From positions 167,770 to 231,769 of the forward strand of contig NZ_JARKMS010000005.1 in the NCBI RefSeq assembly GCF_029350945.1: DNA of 64,000 nt, written 5' to 3'. The position numbers and the translations under genes are program-made. Source of the DNA: Maribacter huludaoensis (GTDB lineage: Bacteria; Bacteroidota; Bacteroidia; Flavobacteriales; Flavobacteriaceae). The notes below the pieces were generated by a model. That model searched no databases. It saw nothing but the letters and a program-made list of their open reading frames with translations, and was not told the origin of the DNA. Position 1 is the first letter of the stretch; the number at the start of each line of letters is the position of its first letter. This document shows, piece by piece, positions 17,618-27,073 of this stretch.

Positions 17618-20600
17618 ATGAATCAAAAACGTGATTACACGTTGATGAAATTCAGTAAAAGGTCATCCTTTATTAAATCTGGAGTTTTATCAATGCTCGT
17701 TTGCCTAGGTACACAAATGGTACAAGCAAATGAAAACACAAGTACTTCAAACGAAGTTGAAGTAAAAACCTTTCAAACTACTATTACGGGAACCGTTTTA
17801 GATGACACCGGCCAACCATTACCTGGGGCCAATGTTGTAGAAAAAGGTACGACCAATGGTACACAAACAGATTTTGACGGTAACTATAGCTTAAATGTAT
17901 CTGATGGTGCTACATTAGTTTTTAGCTATATAGGATTTAAAAGTATGGAGATTGCCGTGAACGGTCAATCAAGTGTTAACGCAACTTTAGCTGAAGATGC
18001 TGCAGCTCTTGACGAAGTTATCGTATTAGGGTATTCTACACAAACAAGAGGTGATTTAACTGGTTCTGTAGCATCAGTAGATGTTTCTGAAGCAACCAAA
18101 GCACCAGTTGTAAATGCTGCATCTGCATTACAAGGTCGTGTAAGTGGTGTAACTGTTGTACAAAATGCAACACCAGGTAGCCCACCAAAAATTAACATTC
18201 GTGGTTTTGGTACTAGTAACAATACCAACCCTCTGTTTATTATTGATGGTCTACAAACAGATGACCCATTTGTATTGAACAGTATCAACCCGAACGACAT
18301 TGATCAAATGAACGTCTTAAAAGACGGTGCAGCTGCCATATATGGTGCAAGAGCGTCTAACGGGGTAGTAATTATTACAACTAAAGGTGGTGGTTACAAT
18401 ATGGATAAGCCAATTGTATCTGTTGATACGTACACTGGTTTTTCCTCAATAGCCAACACACCTGACTTTTTAAATGCACAACAATTAGGTGATGTTTTGT
18501 TTCAAAGTTCCGCAAACGATGGAACTGTGTTTGATCACCCTCAATTTGGTAATGGTTCATCTGCAGTTGTCCCATCATCCTTAAATGGTTATACCAGAGT
18601 AGTATCTTATGATCCCATAGTAAGAGGTGATGCTTCTGCTGCCGTAAATCCTAATGGTACGGATTGGATAGATGCGATTACAAGAACTTCAATTATTCAA
18701 AGTGTTGCATTTTCGGTTGCTAATGGTGAAGAAAACAGCAAATATTCACTTTCTGCAAACTACCTGAACAACCCAAGTAATCTTGTAAATACCTTCTATA
18801 AAATAGGTCAAATTCGATTAAACTCAGAATTTAAACTTGGTGACAAAGTACGTGTTGGTCAGCATTTTAGCACAGCTTACTCTAATGGAAACCAAGGTGG
18901 AGCCGGAGCTAGATATGAGGAAGCTGTTCGTAGTAGCCCCTTAATACCATTGTATGACGATAATGGTAATTTTGCAGGTACCGGGGCACAAGGTACTGGT
19001 AACTCAAGAAGCCCGTTAGCGCAACTTGGCAGAGCAAGTGACAACTTTAACAAAACAATTAGAGTTTTAGGTGACATTTATTTATCTGCTGAAATAGCGA
19101 ATGGACTAACCTTCAAAACCAACTTTGGTGGTACTATAAACTCCTTCAATACACGTAGTTTTCAAGCATTGGATCCAGAACATAGCGAACCTTTAGGCAC
19201 AAATCAACTTACAGAACTGAACCAAGACGGTTATTCTTGGACTTTTACGAATACCTTGAATTATAAAAAAACTTTTGAAAACAGTAAAATTGATGCTTTG
19301 GTAGGTATCGAAGCTGTGGAAGATGGAGTTAAAGGTAAACAGGTAAGTAGAACCGGTTTCTTATTTGAAACACCAGATTTTTATTTACTGAACAATGGTA
19401 GTGGTACACCAAATATTGATAACGCGTATGACGCAGCTACAAGCCTTTATTCATTATTTGGATCTGCAACTTACTCTTATGCCGACAAATACTTTATTAC
19501 AGGAACTTTACGTAATGATACTTCTTCACGTTTTGCCGGAGATAATAAAAGTGACACCTTCCCTTCAATTAGTGGTGCTTGGGTAGTAAGTAAAGAGGAT
19601 TTTATCTCATCTGACTCAGCTTTAAGCTGGTTAAAATTAAAAGGTTCTTGGGGGCAATTGGGTAATCAATCATTGCCGGCCAGTAATCCTACAATAAATA
19701 TTTCTTCACTAAATGAAAGTTTATCCAACTATGCTATTGACGGAAGCTCAATCGCCACAGGGGCATTGTTATCCGCTGTTGGAAACCCAAATTTAAAATG
19801 GGAAACCAGTGAAGCAATCAATGCAGGTATTGAACTTGGATTCTTCAATGATAAATTAAATTTAGATTTTGAATGGTTCAACATTAAAACAAAAGATTTA
19901 ATTGTTCAAGACAACAGTTTGATCAGTACAACAGCAATTGATGCAGGAGCACCTTATGTAAATGCAGGTAATGTTACCAATACTGGTTTTGACATCAATC
20001 TACGTTACAAGGACGAAACTGAATCAGGATGGAAATATGGCTTTGATGTAAACTTTTCAAAATACAAAAATGAAGTAACCGATTGGATCAGTGAGTTCCA
20101 AACTGGTGATGACAGTTTCCGTGGTGGTGCAGTATCTAGAACCCAAGTTGGTCAGCCTATTTCTTCTTTCTTCGGTAGAGAAGTAATCGGTTTTACGGAT
20201 GAAGGTAGATTTGAGTACAGAGATGTTAACGGTGACACCGTAATTGATGATGACGACAGAACATTTATTGGTTCTCCACACCCAGATTTCACATATGGTT
20301 TCAACTTTAATTTAGGCTACAAAGCTTTTGACCTTTCATTATTCTTACAAGGTTCTCAAGGAAATGACATTTACAATTACACTAAGATCTTTACTGATTT
20401 CCCAACATTTGTTGATGGTAATAGAAGTGTAAGAGTTTTAGATTCTTGGACACCAACGAATACAAATGCTACTTTACCAGCATTAAGTAATTCTATTCAA
20501 AACAGTGAAACACAACCAAACTCATACTTTGTTGAAGACGGTTCTTATTTACGTTTAAAAAATGTTCAGTTAGGTTATGCTTTTCCTGATAAAGTAGCAA

Positions 20601-20788
20601 ATAAGATAGGCCTTGACTTACTACGTGTATATGTACAAGCCACGAATTTACTTACTGTTACGGGTTATGATGGCTTTGATCCAGAAATCATTTCATCGGT
20701 TACCGGTAATAACTTAACATTAGGTGTAGATAGCCAGGTTGTTCCTCAATCTAGAATTCTTACACTTGGATTTAATCTAAAATTGTAA
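17618..20788 (+). CDS. SusC/RagA-family TonB-linked outer membrane transporter
   Basis: TonB-dependent outer-membrane channel that imports oligomeric nutrients captured by its SusD partner. 1056 residues. A signal peptide ends near QANEN (residue 40), a carboxypeptidase-D-like regulatory domain spans about 50-130 (ITGTVLDDTGQPLPGANVV), the TonB-box-like segment is ALDEVIVLGYSTQ, the plug runs about 145-260 (INIRGFGTSNNTNPLFIIDG) and a 22-strand barrel ends RILTLGFNLKL. susD begins 4 bases after the stop. No polysaccharide-degrading enzyme or anti-sigma gene is adjacent, so the substrate cannot be guessed from the context. Confidence 0.95.
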   Translation: MNQKRDYTLMKFSKRSSFIKSGVLSMLVCLGTQMVQANENTSTSNEVEVKTFQTTITGTVLDDTGQPLPGANVVEKGTTNGTQTDFDGNYSLNVSDGATLVFSYIGFKSMEIAVNGQSSVNATLAEDAAALDEVIVLGYSTQTRGDLTGSVASVDVSEATKAPVVNAASALQGRVSGVTVVQNATPGSPPKINIRGFGTSNNTNPLFIIDGLQTDDPFVLNSINPNDIDQMNVLKDGAAAIYGARASNGVVIITTKGGGYNMDKPIVSVDTYTGFSSIANTPDFLNAQQLGDVLFQSSANDGTVFDHPQFGNGSSAVVPSSLNGYTRVVSYDPIVRGDASAAVNPNGTDWIDAITRTSIIQSVAFSVANGEENSKYSLSANYLNNPSNLVNTFYKIGQIRLNSEFKLGDKVRVGQHFSTAYSNGNQGGAGARYEEAVRSSPLIPLYDDNGNFAGTGAQGTGNSRSPLAQLGRASDNFNKTIRVLGDIYLSAEIANGLTFKTNFGGTINSFNTRSFQALDPEHSEPLGTNQLTELNQDGYSWTFTNTLNYKKTFENSKIDALVGIEAVEDGVKGKQVSRTGFLFETPDFYLLNNGSGTPNIDNAYDAATSLYSLFGSATYSYADKYFITGTLRNDTSSRFAGDNKSDTFPSISGAWVVSKEDFISSDSALSWLKLKGSWGQLGNQSLPASNPTINISSLNESLSNYAIDGSSIATGALLSAVGNPNLKWETSEAINAGIELGFFNDKLNLDFEWFNIKTKDLIVQDNSLISTTAIDAGAPYVNAGNVTNTGFDINLRYKDETESGWKYGFDVNFSKYKNEVTDWISEFQTGDDSFRGGAVSRTQVGQPISSFFGREVIGFTDEGRFEYRDVNGDTVIDDDDRTFIGSPHPDFTYGFNFNLGYKAFDLSLFLQGSQGNDIYNYTKIFTDFPTFVDGNRSVRVLDSWTPTNTNATLPALSNSIQNSETQPNSYFVEDGSYLRLKNVQLGYAFPDKVANKIGLDLLRVYVQATNLLTVTGYDGFDPEIISSVTGNNLTLGVDSQVVPQSRILTLGFNLKL

Positions 20789-20792
20789 AAAA

Positions 20793-22484
20793 ATGAAAAA
20801 GAAATTAATTTATTTATTTTCACTATTCGCTGTTATAAGTGCATGTAGTGATGATTTTACAGAGCAGCCAGCAGTAGGTGCTCTTAGTGACGCTGCGGTA
20901 CAAAATGAAGATGGTGTAGAACTCCTTTTAATTGGAGCATATTCCACACTTGATGGTATCCGAAACAACCTTGCTGGAAATGGATTTGCAGCAAGTGGAG
21001 ATAACTGGTGGTTTGACGTTATTGCAGATGACGCACATAAAGGTAGTACCGATGGTGATCAAGCTGACCTTTTTGAAATGGAAATTTACAACTGGACTAC
21101 GGGCAACCCTTATGTTTTAGGTAAATGGTCATCTATATTTGCTGGTATAAACAGAGCCAATGCTGTTATAGCCTTGATCGGAACGATTGAAGACGCTGAT
21201 TTATCTGGAAAATTAGCAGAAGCACGTTTTCTAAGAGGTCATTTTAATTTTGAATTACAAAGAATCTATGGAAATGTACCTTACATTTCTGAAGAGAACT
21301 ATGCAAATACAGAATTCAATCAACCTAATCCTGGTCCAATCTGGGATGAGATTGAAGCAGATTTACAATTTGCAATGGATAATTTACCTGCCACACAAGC
21401 GCAATCAGGAAGACCAACTTCTTGGGCCGCGCAAGCATATTTAGGTAAAGTTCACTTGCAGCAATCTGAATGGGCAGAAGCTTTTGCTCTTTTAGAAGAT
21501 GTAATCAACAACGGTCCTTATAGTTTGAATCCTGAATTTGTCGCAAATTTTGAAAGTGCAGGTGAAAATAGCTCAGAAGCTGTTTTTGCAATTCAATTCA
21601 CTGCTGATGATGGTCAATCGTTCAACGGTAACATTGGTGGGGTTTTAAATTTCCCAAATCCAGGTCCATTTGGCTCTTGTTGTGGTTTTTACCAACCTTC
21701 TCAAGATTTAGTAAATGCATTTCAAACTGATGAAACTACAGGTCTTCCACTTTTAGACACTTTCAACCAGTCAGATGTAGCTAATGATTACGGTATTGAG
21801 GATGAAGATGCCTTTACCCCACATACTGGTCCATTAGACCCAAGATTAGATTACACTGTAGGTAGAAGAGGCATTGATTATAATCGCTACGGCACTTTCC
21901 CAGGTCATTCTTGGATACGCGCAACTTTTTCGGATATTTCCGGACCTTATTTACCAGCTAAAAACGTTTACCAAAGTGGCGATACCGATAATCAAGGTAC
22001 CGGTGCTTGGGGGCAACAGCATTCCGGCATCAACTACCACATAATTCGATTTGCGGATGTGCTTTTAATGGGTGCAGAAGCTGCGGTAGAAACTAATGAT
22101 TTAGCATCAGCCCTTACATGGGTAAATATGGTTCGTAATAGAGCTAAGAATATGACCTATGTTCAAAATGAAGCAGGTGATGCAGATGCGGCTAACTATG
22201 TTATAGAACCCTATACAAGTTTTGCCGATCAAGCATTTGCAAGAAAAGCGGTTCGTCATGAGCGTCGTTTAGAACTTGGTATGGAAGGTCACCGTCTATT
22301 CGATCTATATAGATGGGGTAACGGTGTTGAAGTAATCAATGAGTATATTTCTAATGAAAGTCGTACAATTGCAAACTTTGGTACTAAGGCTAACGCGTTT
22401 GAAGCTAAAAATGAAGTTTTACCAATTCCTTTATCTGCAATAGATTTAAGTGGAGGTATACTTCAACAAAACCCTGGTTATTAA
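20793..22484 (+). CDS. SusD/RagB-family nutrient-binding outer membrane lipoprotein
   Basis: Surface lipoprotein lid of the SusC channel that binds the nutrient. 563 residues. A lipobox (VISAC, Cys18) ends the signal peptide. The N-terminal SusD-like TPR domain includes GAYSTLDG, ARFLRGHFNFELQRIYGNVPY and the C-terminal RagB domain has IIRFADVLLMGAEAA, ARKAVRHERRLELGMEGHRLFDLYRWG and a terminal LPIPLSAIDL...QNPGY signature. All are typical of a functional family member. It forms a two-gene operon with susC, closed by a terminator. Confidence 0.95.
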   Translation: MKKKLIYLFSLFAVISACSDDFTEQPAVGALSDAAVQNEDGVELLLIGAYSTLDGIRNNLAGNGFAASGDNWWFDVIADDAHKGSTDGDQADLFEMEIYNWTTGNPYVLGKWSSIFAGINRANAVIALIGTIEDADLSGKLAEARFLRGHFNFELQRIYGNVPYISEENYANTEFNQPNPGPIWDEIEADLQFAMDNLPATQAQSGRPTSWAAQAYLGKVHLQQSEWAEAFALLEDVINNGPYSLNPEFVANFESAGENSSEAVFAIQFTADDGQSFNGNIGGVLNFPNPGPFGSCCGFYQPSQDLVNAFQTDETTGLPLLDTFNQSDVANDYGIEDEDAFTPHTGPLDPRLDYTVGRRGIDYNRYGTFPGHSWIRATFSDISGPYLPAKNVYQSGDTDNQGTGAWGQQHSGINYHIIRFADVLLMGAEAAVETNDLASALTWVNMVRNRAKNMTYVQNEAGDADAANYVIEPYTSFADQAFARKAVRHERRLELGMEGHRLFDLYRWGNGVEVINEYISNESRTIANFGTKANAFEAKNEVLPIPLSAIDLSGGILQQNPGY

Positions 22485-22825
22485 TAACTAGTTATCAATT
22501 TTATAAAGCAGGGCATCTTTTAAGATGTCCTGCTATTTTTTTTATAATTCTTCTTAATTAAAAAATTAATTTCTTGGTAATAATACAAGTCCAAAATAAG
22601 ATAAAAAACTATACTTCTTGGTTCTGTATATTATATTGATAACAAAAGTTAAAAAAAGTAATTTTAATCGACCTCCAATATTAATTCTAAAACACTATTT
22701 TGCTGTTACTAAACATAACATCTTAATGTTCATATTTTAATATCAAACAGCACAATTTAAAACCCTAACAACAATACCAACATCTATATTTTAAACACTA
22801 GTTATACCCTTTTAAACTTACACCC
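22485..22825. other. 341-bp spacer between susD and the ASPIC/UnbV gene
   Basis: Holds the susCD terminator and then about 280 bases of AT-rich sequence with no gene. A weak dyad TGTTA-N7-TAACA lies at 22704-22720. No exact Bacteroidetes -7 box was found, although an independent promoter is expected after so strong a terminator. Confidence 0.4.
22507..22544 (+). terminator. Intrinsic terminator after susCD
   Basis: A 13-bp stem with one G-T wobble (22507-22519 with 22522-22534) is followed by an ATTTTTTTT tract, 22 bases after the susD stop. Confidence 0.85.
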
Positions 22826-25800
22826 ATGCGTATTATTACTGCATTATCCATAATAACTGTTGCACTTACCATAATTTCGTGTAACGAAAAAAAATCTAGC
22901 CTTTTTCATGTTATACCAAGTTCTGAATCTGGAATTGCCTTCAACAATAAAATTATAGAAACGGATAGCTTTAACATTCTTACAAGTGAATATATATTCA
23001 ACGGTGGTGGTGTAGCTATTGGCGATTTCAACAATGATAAGATGCCCGATATATTTTTTAGCGGAAATCAAGTTGCGAACAAGCTGTACCTAAATCAAGG
23101 TAATTTTAAATTTAAAGATATTTCCAAAGAATCTGGAATAGAGGCGCTCAATAAATGGAATACCGGCGTTGCTCTTGCAGATATTAATAATGACGGTTTT
23201 CTTGACATTTACGTTTGTTCCGCTATGTTGGACAGCGATGATGAAAAGAAAAACATGTTGTACCTAAACCAAGGTTTAAATGAAAATGATGTACCAACGT
23301 TTATAGATAAAGCTAGTGAATATGGTCTTGAAGAATCTGGTAATAGTATGGGTGCATCTTTCTTAGATTATAACAAAGACGGTCTTTTAGATTTATATGT
23401 TTTAAACAATGTAGATGTACATATATTACCGTCTAATTTTAGAAAAAAAATAACAGATGGTTCTGCACTAAGTAATGACAAATTATATAAAAATAATGGC
23501 GATGGTACTTTTACCAATGTAACTATAGAGGCCGGTATAACAATTGAAGGTTACGGTTTAGGGCTTTCTATTGCAGATTTAAATTATGACGGCTGGCCAG
23601 ACATTTATGTAAGTAATGATTACCTCTCAAATGATATTCTATACATTAACAATCAAGACGGTACATTTTCTAATAAAATAAAAGAGAATATTAAACACCA
23701 GAGTAAGTTTTCTATGGGGAATGATATTTCCGATTTCAACAACGATGGTTACCTGGACATCATCACTCTAGATATGCTTGGTGAAACAAATGAAAGGTTA
23801 AAAACTACATTAGCAGGAAATAAATACACAGAATATATTCTAAACGATCGTTTTGGTTATGAATACCAACATACCAGAAACATGTTACAAAAAGGTAATG
23901 GAAACAACGTACCGTTTAGTGAAATTGGGTTAATGGCTGGCGTATCTAAAACAGATTGGAGCTGGTCTCCCCTATTTGCAGATATGGATAACGATGGTTA
24001 TGAAGATTTACTGATTACAAATGGTTTTCCACGAGATATTACAGATTTAGATTTTGGTGACTTTAAATTTAACGTTAGTAGGTATTTAAGTCCCGCTCAA
24101 ATTTTAGATTCCATTCCAAAAATAAAAATTCCTAATTACGCATATAAAAACAATACCAACAATCAATTCACAGATGTTAGCGAAGATTGGGGAATTGGAA
24201 TACCATCATTCTCCAACGGTGCAGCATTTGCAGATTTAGATAATGACGGCGACTTGGACTATATCATAAATAATATAAACGATGAAGCTCTAATATTTGA
24301 AAACAAAACCGATTTAAAAGATGGTCTACATAATTATTTAAGCATAGAGCTCCAAGATTCTTCTTCAAAGTCCCAAAAAACAGGAACAAAAATTGTTTTA
24401 AGATTTAGCGACGGTACATTTCAATATAAAGACTATCATACCTACAGAGGGTATATGTCTACTGTTGAAGATATAGCTCATTTTGGTTTAGGAGACAAAA
24501 AACTAATAGAATCTATTGAAGTTCTTTGGGCAGATAATCAATTTCAGAGATTAGAGTACATAGAAGGCAACCAGAGATTGATCATAAAATATGACGAAGC
24601 AACTGCGATATCTTCACAAGACTTAAAATTTCCGCTCGTTGCCAAAAAAATGGAACCAATTTTGAAAGAGGTTTCAAGTAAAATAGGAATTTCATATTTA
24701 CATAAAGAAAAAGACTTTATTGATTATAATATTCAACGCACAATACCACATAAATTAACCCAAAACGGTCCGGCAATAGCTGTTGGTGATATTAATGGCG
24801 ATGGTAACGAGGATTTCGTTATCGGCAGTTCTTCGGGGGCTTCTCCACAATTGTTTTTTCAGGATACCGATGGCAAGTTCACTCAAACAGCATTATTTAA
24901 TGACGATGAAAACAAAACTTTTGAAGAGGAAAGTATTGTTCTGTTCGATCTAGAAAACGATGGTGATTTAGATTTATACTTAGTTTCTGGCAGTAATGAA
25001 TTTAATTCAGGCAGTACCTACTATAATCATCGTCTATTGGTCAATGACGGTCAAGGTAATTTTAAAATAACCACGGATAAAATGCCTTTGATCAATGCAA
25101 GCGGCTCAATAGTGACGGCTACAGATTTTGATAAAGATGGCTTTATGGATTTATTTGTTGGTGGTAGAACCCCTTACTCAAAATACCCAAATGCAGAAAA
25201 CAGTTTCTTATTGAAAAACGACAATGGCATATTAACAGATGTTACAGAAAGTTTTGTTCCTGACTTAAGAAACATAGGTATGGTTACAGATGCTGTTTGG
25301 GCGGATATTGATTTAGATGGGAATGAGGATTTAATTGTAGTTGGCGAATTTATGCCTATTTCCATTTTTAAAAATAATAGCACCAGTTTCCAAAAATTAG
25401 ATAAAACCGGAGTTGAAGAACTTTCAGGTTGGTGGGAAACTATCTCTAAAACCGACATAGACAATGATGGCGATATTGACTTTGTTGTAGGTAATCTAGG
25501 TATGAATAATTTTTATCAACCTTCTGCAAAAAGACCAGTTACCGTAATAGCGAAAGATTTTGATAATAATGGTACTATAGACCCAGTTATGTTCGCTCAT
25601 TTTAAAGAAAGTTTTAATAACCCCATCTATAAGGCGTTCCCCATTAATTTCTGGGGAGACTTAAATGGTCAAAGCCCAATATTCAGGGCAAAATTCAATA
25701 CTTTCAAAGGGTATTCCAAAGCAACCATATCAACTTTATTAACTGAAAAAGAATTAGAAGGTTCTATCAAATTAATTGGCAATTATGATAAGAGTATAGT

Positions 25801-26158
25801 TCTTAAAAATAACGGAGACGGTACATTTGAATATAGCCCTCTACCCATAGAAGCTCAAACAGCTCCTATAAACGGCATACAAATTTTAGATTTTAACAAT
25901 GACGATCACCAAGATTTATTGTTGGTGGGCAACAATTTTGGAAATGAAGTCTTTATTGGTAGAAACGATGCCTTTAATGGTCTTTTATTACAAAATGACC
26001 AAAACGGCAAATTCAAAACAATCGATACAGCTGAAAGTGGATTTTTAGTACCCGGTGATTCAAAAAGCATCACAAAGGTAAACAGCAATATTAAAGAAAA
26101 GCCTTATTATGTTGTTACCCAAAATAGAGATTCTTTACGGGTTTTTCAGAAGAATTAA
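22826..26158 (+). CDS. Double beta-propeller ASPIC/UnbV lipoprotein (VCBS/FG-GAP repeats)
   Basis: Large outer-membrane lipoprotein (lipobox IISC, Cys19) of 1110 residues with no known enzyme activity. About 14 FG-GAP/VCBS calcium loops of the DxNxDGxxD type are visible, e.g. DINNDGFLDIYV, DLNYDGWPDIYV, DMDNDGYEDLLI and DIDNDGDIDFVVG. They form two propellers, about residues 45-470 and 630-1090, separated by an ASPIC/UnbV domain near 500-590 (GTKIVLRFSDG, HFGLGDKK, IEVLWADNQ). Proteins of this build often accompany SusC/SusD pairs in Flavobacteriaceae, pointing to substrate binding or surface assembly. Intact reading frame; a terminator separates it from susD. Confidence 0.85.
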   Translation: MRIITALSIITVALTIISCNEKKSSLFHVIPSSESGIAFNNKIIETDSFNILTSEYIFNGGGVAIGDFNNDKMPDIFFSGNQVANKLYLNQGNFKFKDISKESGIEALNKWNTGVALADINNDGFLDIYVCSAMLDSDDEKKNMLYLNQGLNENDVPTFIDKASEYGLEESGNSMGASFLDYNKDGLLDLYVLNNVDVHILPSNFRKKITDGSALSNDKLYKNNGDGTFTNVTIEAGITIEGYGLGLSIADLNYDGWPDIYVSNDYLSNDILYINNQDGTFSNKIKENIKHQSKFSMGNDISDFNNDGYLDIITLDMLGETNERLKTTLAGNKYTEYILNDRFGYEYQHTRNMLQKGNGNNVPFSEIGLMAGVSKTDWSWSPLFADMDNDGYEDLLITNGFPRDITDLDFGDFKFNVSRYLSPAQILDSIPKIKIPNYAYKNNTNNQFTDVSEDWGIGIPSFSNGAAFADLDNDGDLDYIINNINDEALIFENKTDLKDGLHNYLSIELQDSSSKSQKTGTKIVLRFSDGTFQYKDYHTYRGYMSTVEDIAHFGLGDKKLIESIEVLWADNQFQRLEYIEGNQRLIIKYDEATAISSQDLKFPLVAKKMEPILKEVSSKIGISYLHKEKDFIDYNIQRTIPHKLTQNGPAIAVGDINGDGNEDFVIGSSSGASPQLFFQDTDGKFTQTALFNDDENKTFEEESIVLFDLENDGDLDLYLVSGSNEFNSGSTYYNHRLLVNDGQGNFKITTDKMPLINASGSIVTATDFDKDGFMDLFVGGRTPYSKYPNAENSFLLKNDNGILTDVTESFVPDLRNIGMVTDAVWADIDLDGNEDLIVVGEFMPISIFKNNSTSFQKLDKTGVEELSGWWETISKTDIDNDGDIDFVVGNLGMNNFYQPSAKRPVTVIAKDFDNNGTIDPVMFAHFKESFNNPIYKAFPINFWGDLNGQSPIFRAKFNTFKGYSKATISTLLTEKELEGSIKLIGNYDKSIVLKNNGDGTFEYSPLPIEAQTAPINGIQILDFNNDDHQDLLLVGNNFGNEVFIGRNDAFNGLLLQNDQNGKFKTIDTAESGFLVPGDSKSITKVNSNIKEKPYYVVTQNRDSLRVFQKN

Positions 26159-26171
26159 AGAATACGGGAGT

Positions 26172-26885
26172 CTACCGCAGCTCCTGATTTATAAACCAAT
26201 CATATAAGGCTTCGGTTTCATAAGCTTTTATCCAAGCGCTATGCCCAACGTTAGGGTATCTCGTGAATATAACCTCATAGCCCATTTCCTTTAATTTGGC
26301 CACCATAGTCTCAGATTCCGAAAAGGGAATGGATTTATCTTTTTCACCATGAAATACCCAAATTGGCATATTCTTATTTATCCATGAAGCGTAAGGCAAA
26401 GGTGCCATGCCACAAACTACGGCCATGGCGGCAAAAGTATTTGGATATTGTACTGCCATTTCCCAAGCAGCACCTCCTCCTCTACTAAGTCCGGTCAAAT
26501 ATATTCTACGTTTATCTATTCGATTAGTATCCACAATAGAATCCAGCAGTTGTTTAACCGCCCTGGTATTCCACCATTTTTTAGCATTCGGATTTTGCGG
26601 AGCCAATATTAAAAAAGGGAACTTTTTACCTTGAACAATTAATTTTGGCGGACCGTTTCTCTTTACCGTAACAAGGCTGTCGCCAGACTCACCACCTCCA
26701 TGTAAAAACAATAAAATAGGAAATTCCTTATCTGGCTCTTCTTCATAATCTTCTGGGTAATATAAATAGTAGGCAAGATTCTCTTTTACGTTAGTTTCCA
26801 TTTCCGAATCGATCAGAATAGGCTTTGCCTGAGATGCACAGCTTTGAAAAATAACCAATAAAATAATATATGCAATTGCCCTCAT
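26172..26885 (-). CDS. Esterase/prolyl-oligopeptidase-like alpha/beta-hydrolase lipoprotein
   Basis: Exported alpha/beta-hydrolase of 237 residues with a lipobox (FQSC, Cys16). The oxyanion region LLFLHGGGESGD, the nucleophile elbow GLSRGGGAAW (Ser near residue 135), the acid in FHGEKDKSIPF and the catalytic histidine in PNVGHSAW are all present, so the enzyme should be active. Family members act as carboxyl, feruloyl or acetyl-xylan esterases or as PHB-depolymerase-like enzymes; the substrate is unknown. It converges on the ASPIC/UnbV gene and may belong functionally to the SusCD locus as a periplasmic de-esterifying enzyme. Confidence 0.82.
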   Translation of the reverse strand: MRAIAYIILLVIFQSCASQAKPILIDSEMETNVKENLAYYLYYPEDYEEEPDKEFPILLFLHGGGESGDSLVTVKRNGPPKLIVQGKKFPFLILAPQNPNAKKWWNTRAVKQLLDSIVDTNRIDKRRIYLTGLSRGGGAAWEMAVQYPNTFAAMAVVCGMAPLPYASWINKNMPIWVFHGEKDKSIPFSESETMVAKLKEMGYEVIFTRYPNVGHSAWIKAYETEALYDWFINQELR

Positions 26886-26907
26886 CTGTGAAATCTTAAT
26901 TTACTAT

Positions 26908-26915
26908 CAAATGTA
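26908..26915 (-). promoter_or_regulatory. Predicted -7 box for the esterase gene
   Basis: TACATTTG on the minus strand fits TAnnTTTG and lies 22 bases before the ATG at 26885. No well-spaced -33 element is seen. Confidence 0.3.
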
Positions 26916-27020
26916 CCCTAAAAACAAGTGCCTTAAAAGTAATTGTAGTTTTAGGTTAATTTGCGTTCAGAAAGTTAGACCGTAAAGATTTTAAAAACTT
27001 AATCGTTAAATGATAAAACA

Positions 27021-27053
27021 AAAAAAGAGAATGCAAAATGCATCCTCTTTTTT
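27021..27053. terminator. Bidirectional hairpin terminator after the giant SprB-repeat gene
   Basis: Inverted repeat AAAAAAGAGaATGCA / TGCATcCTCTTTTTT with a 3-base loop and one mismatch. The A-run becomes a U-tract on the minus strand, 21 bases after the stop of the giant gene; the T-run could serve the plus strand. Confidence 0.75.
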
Positions 27054-27073
27054 AAATTTATGTTTCTATTTTT

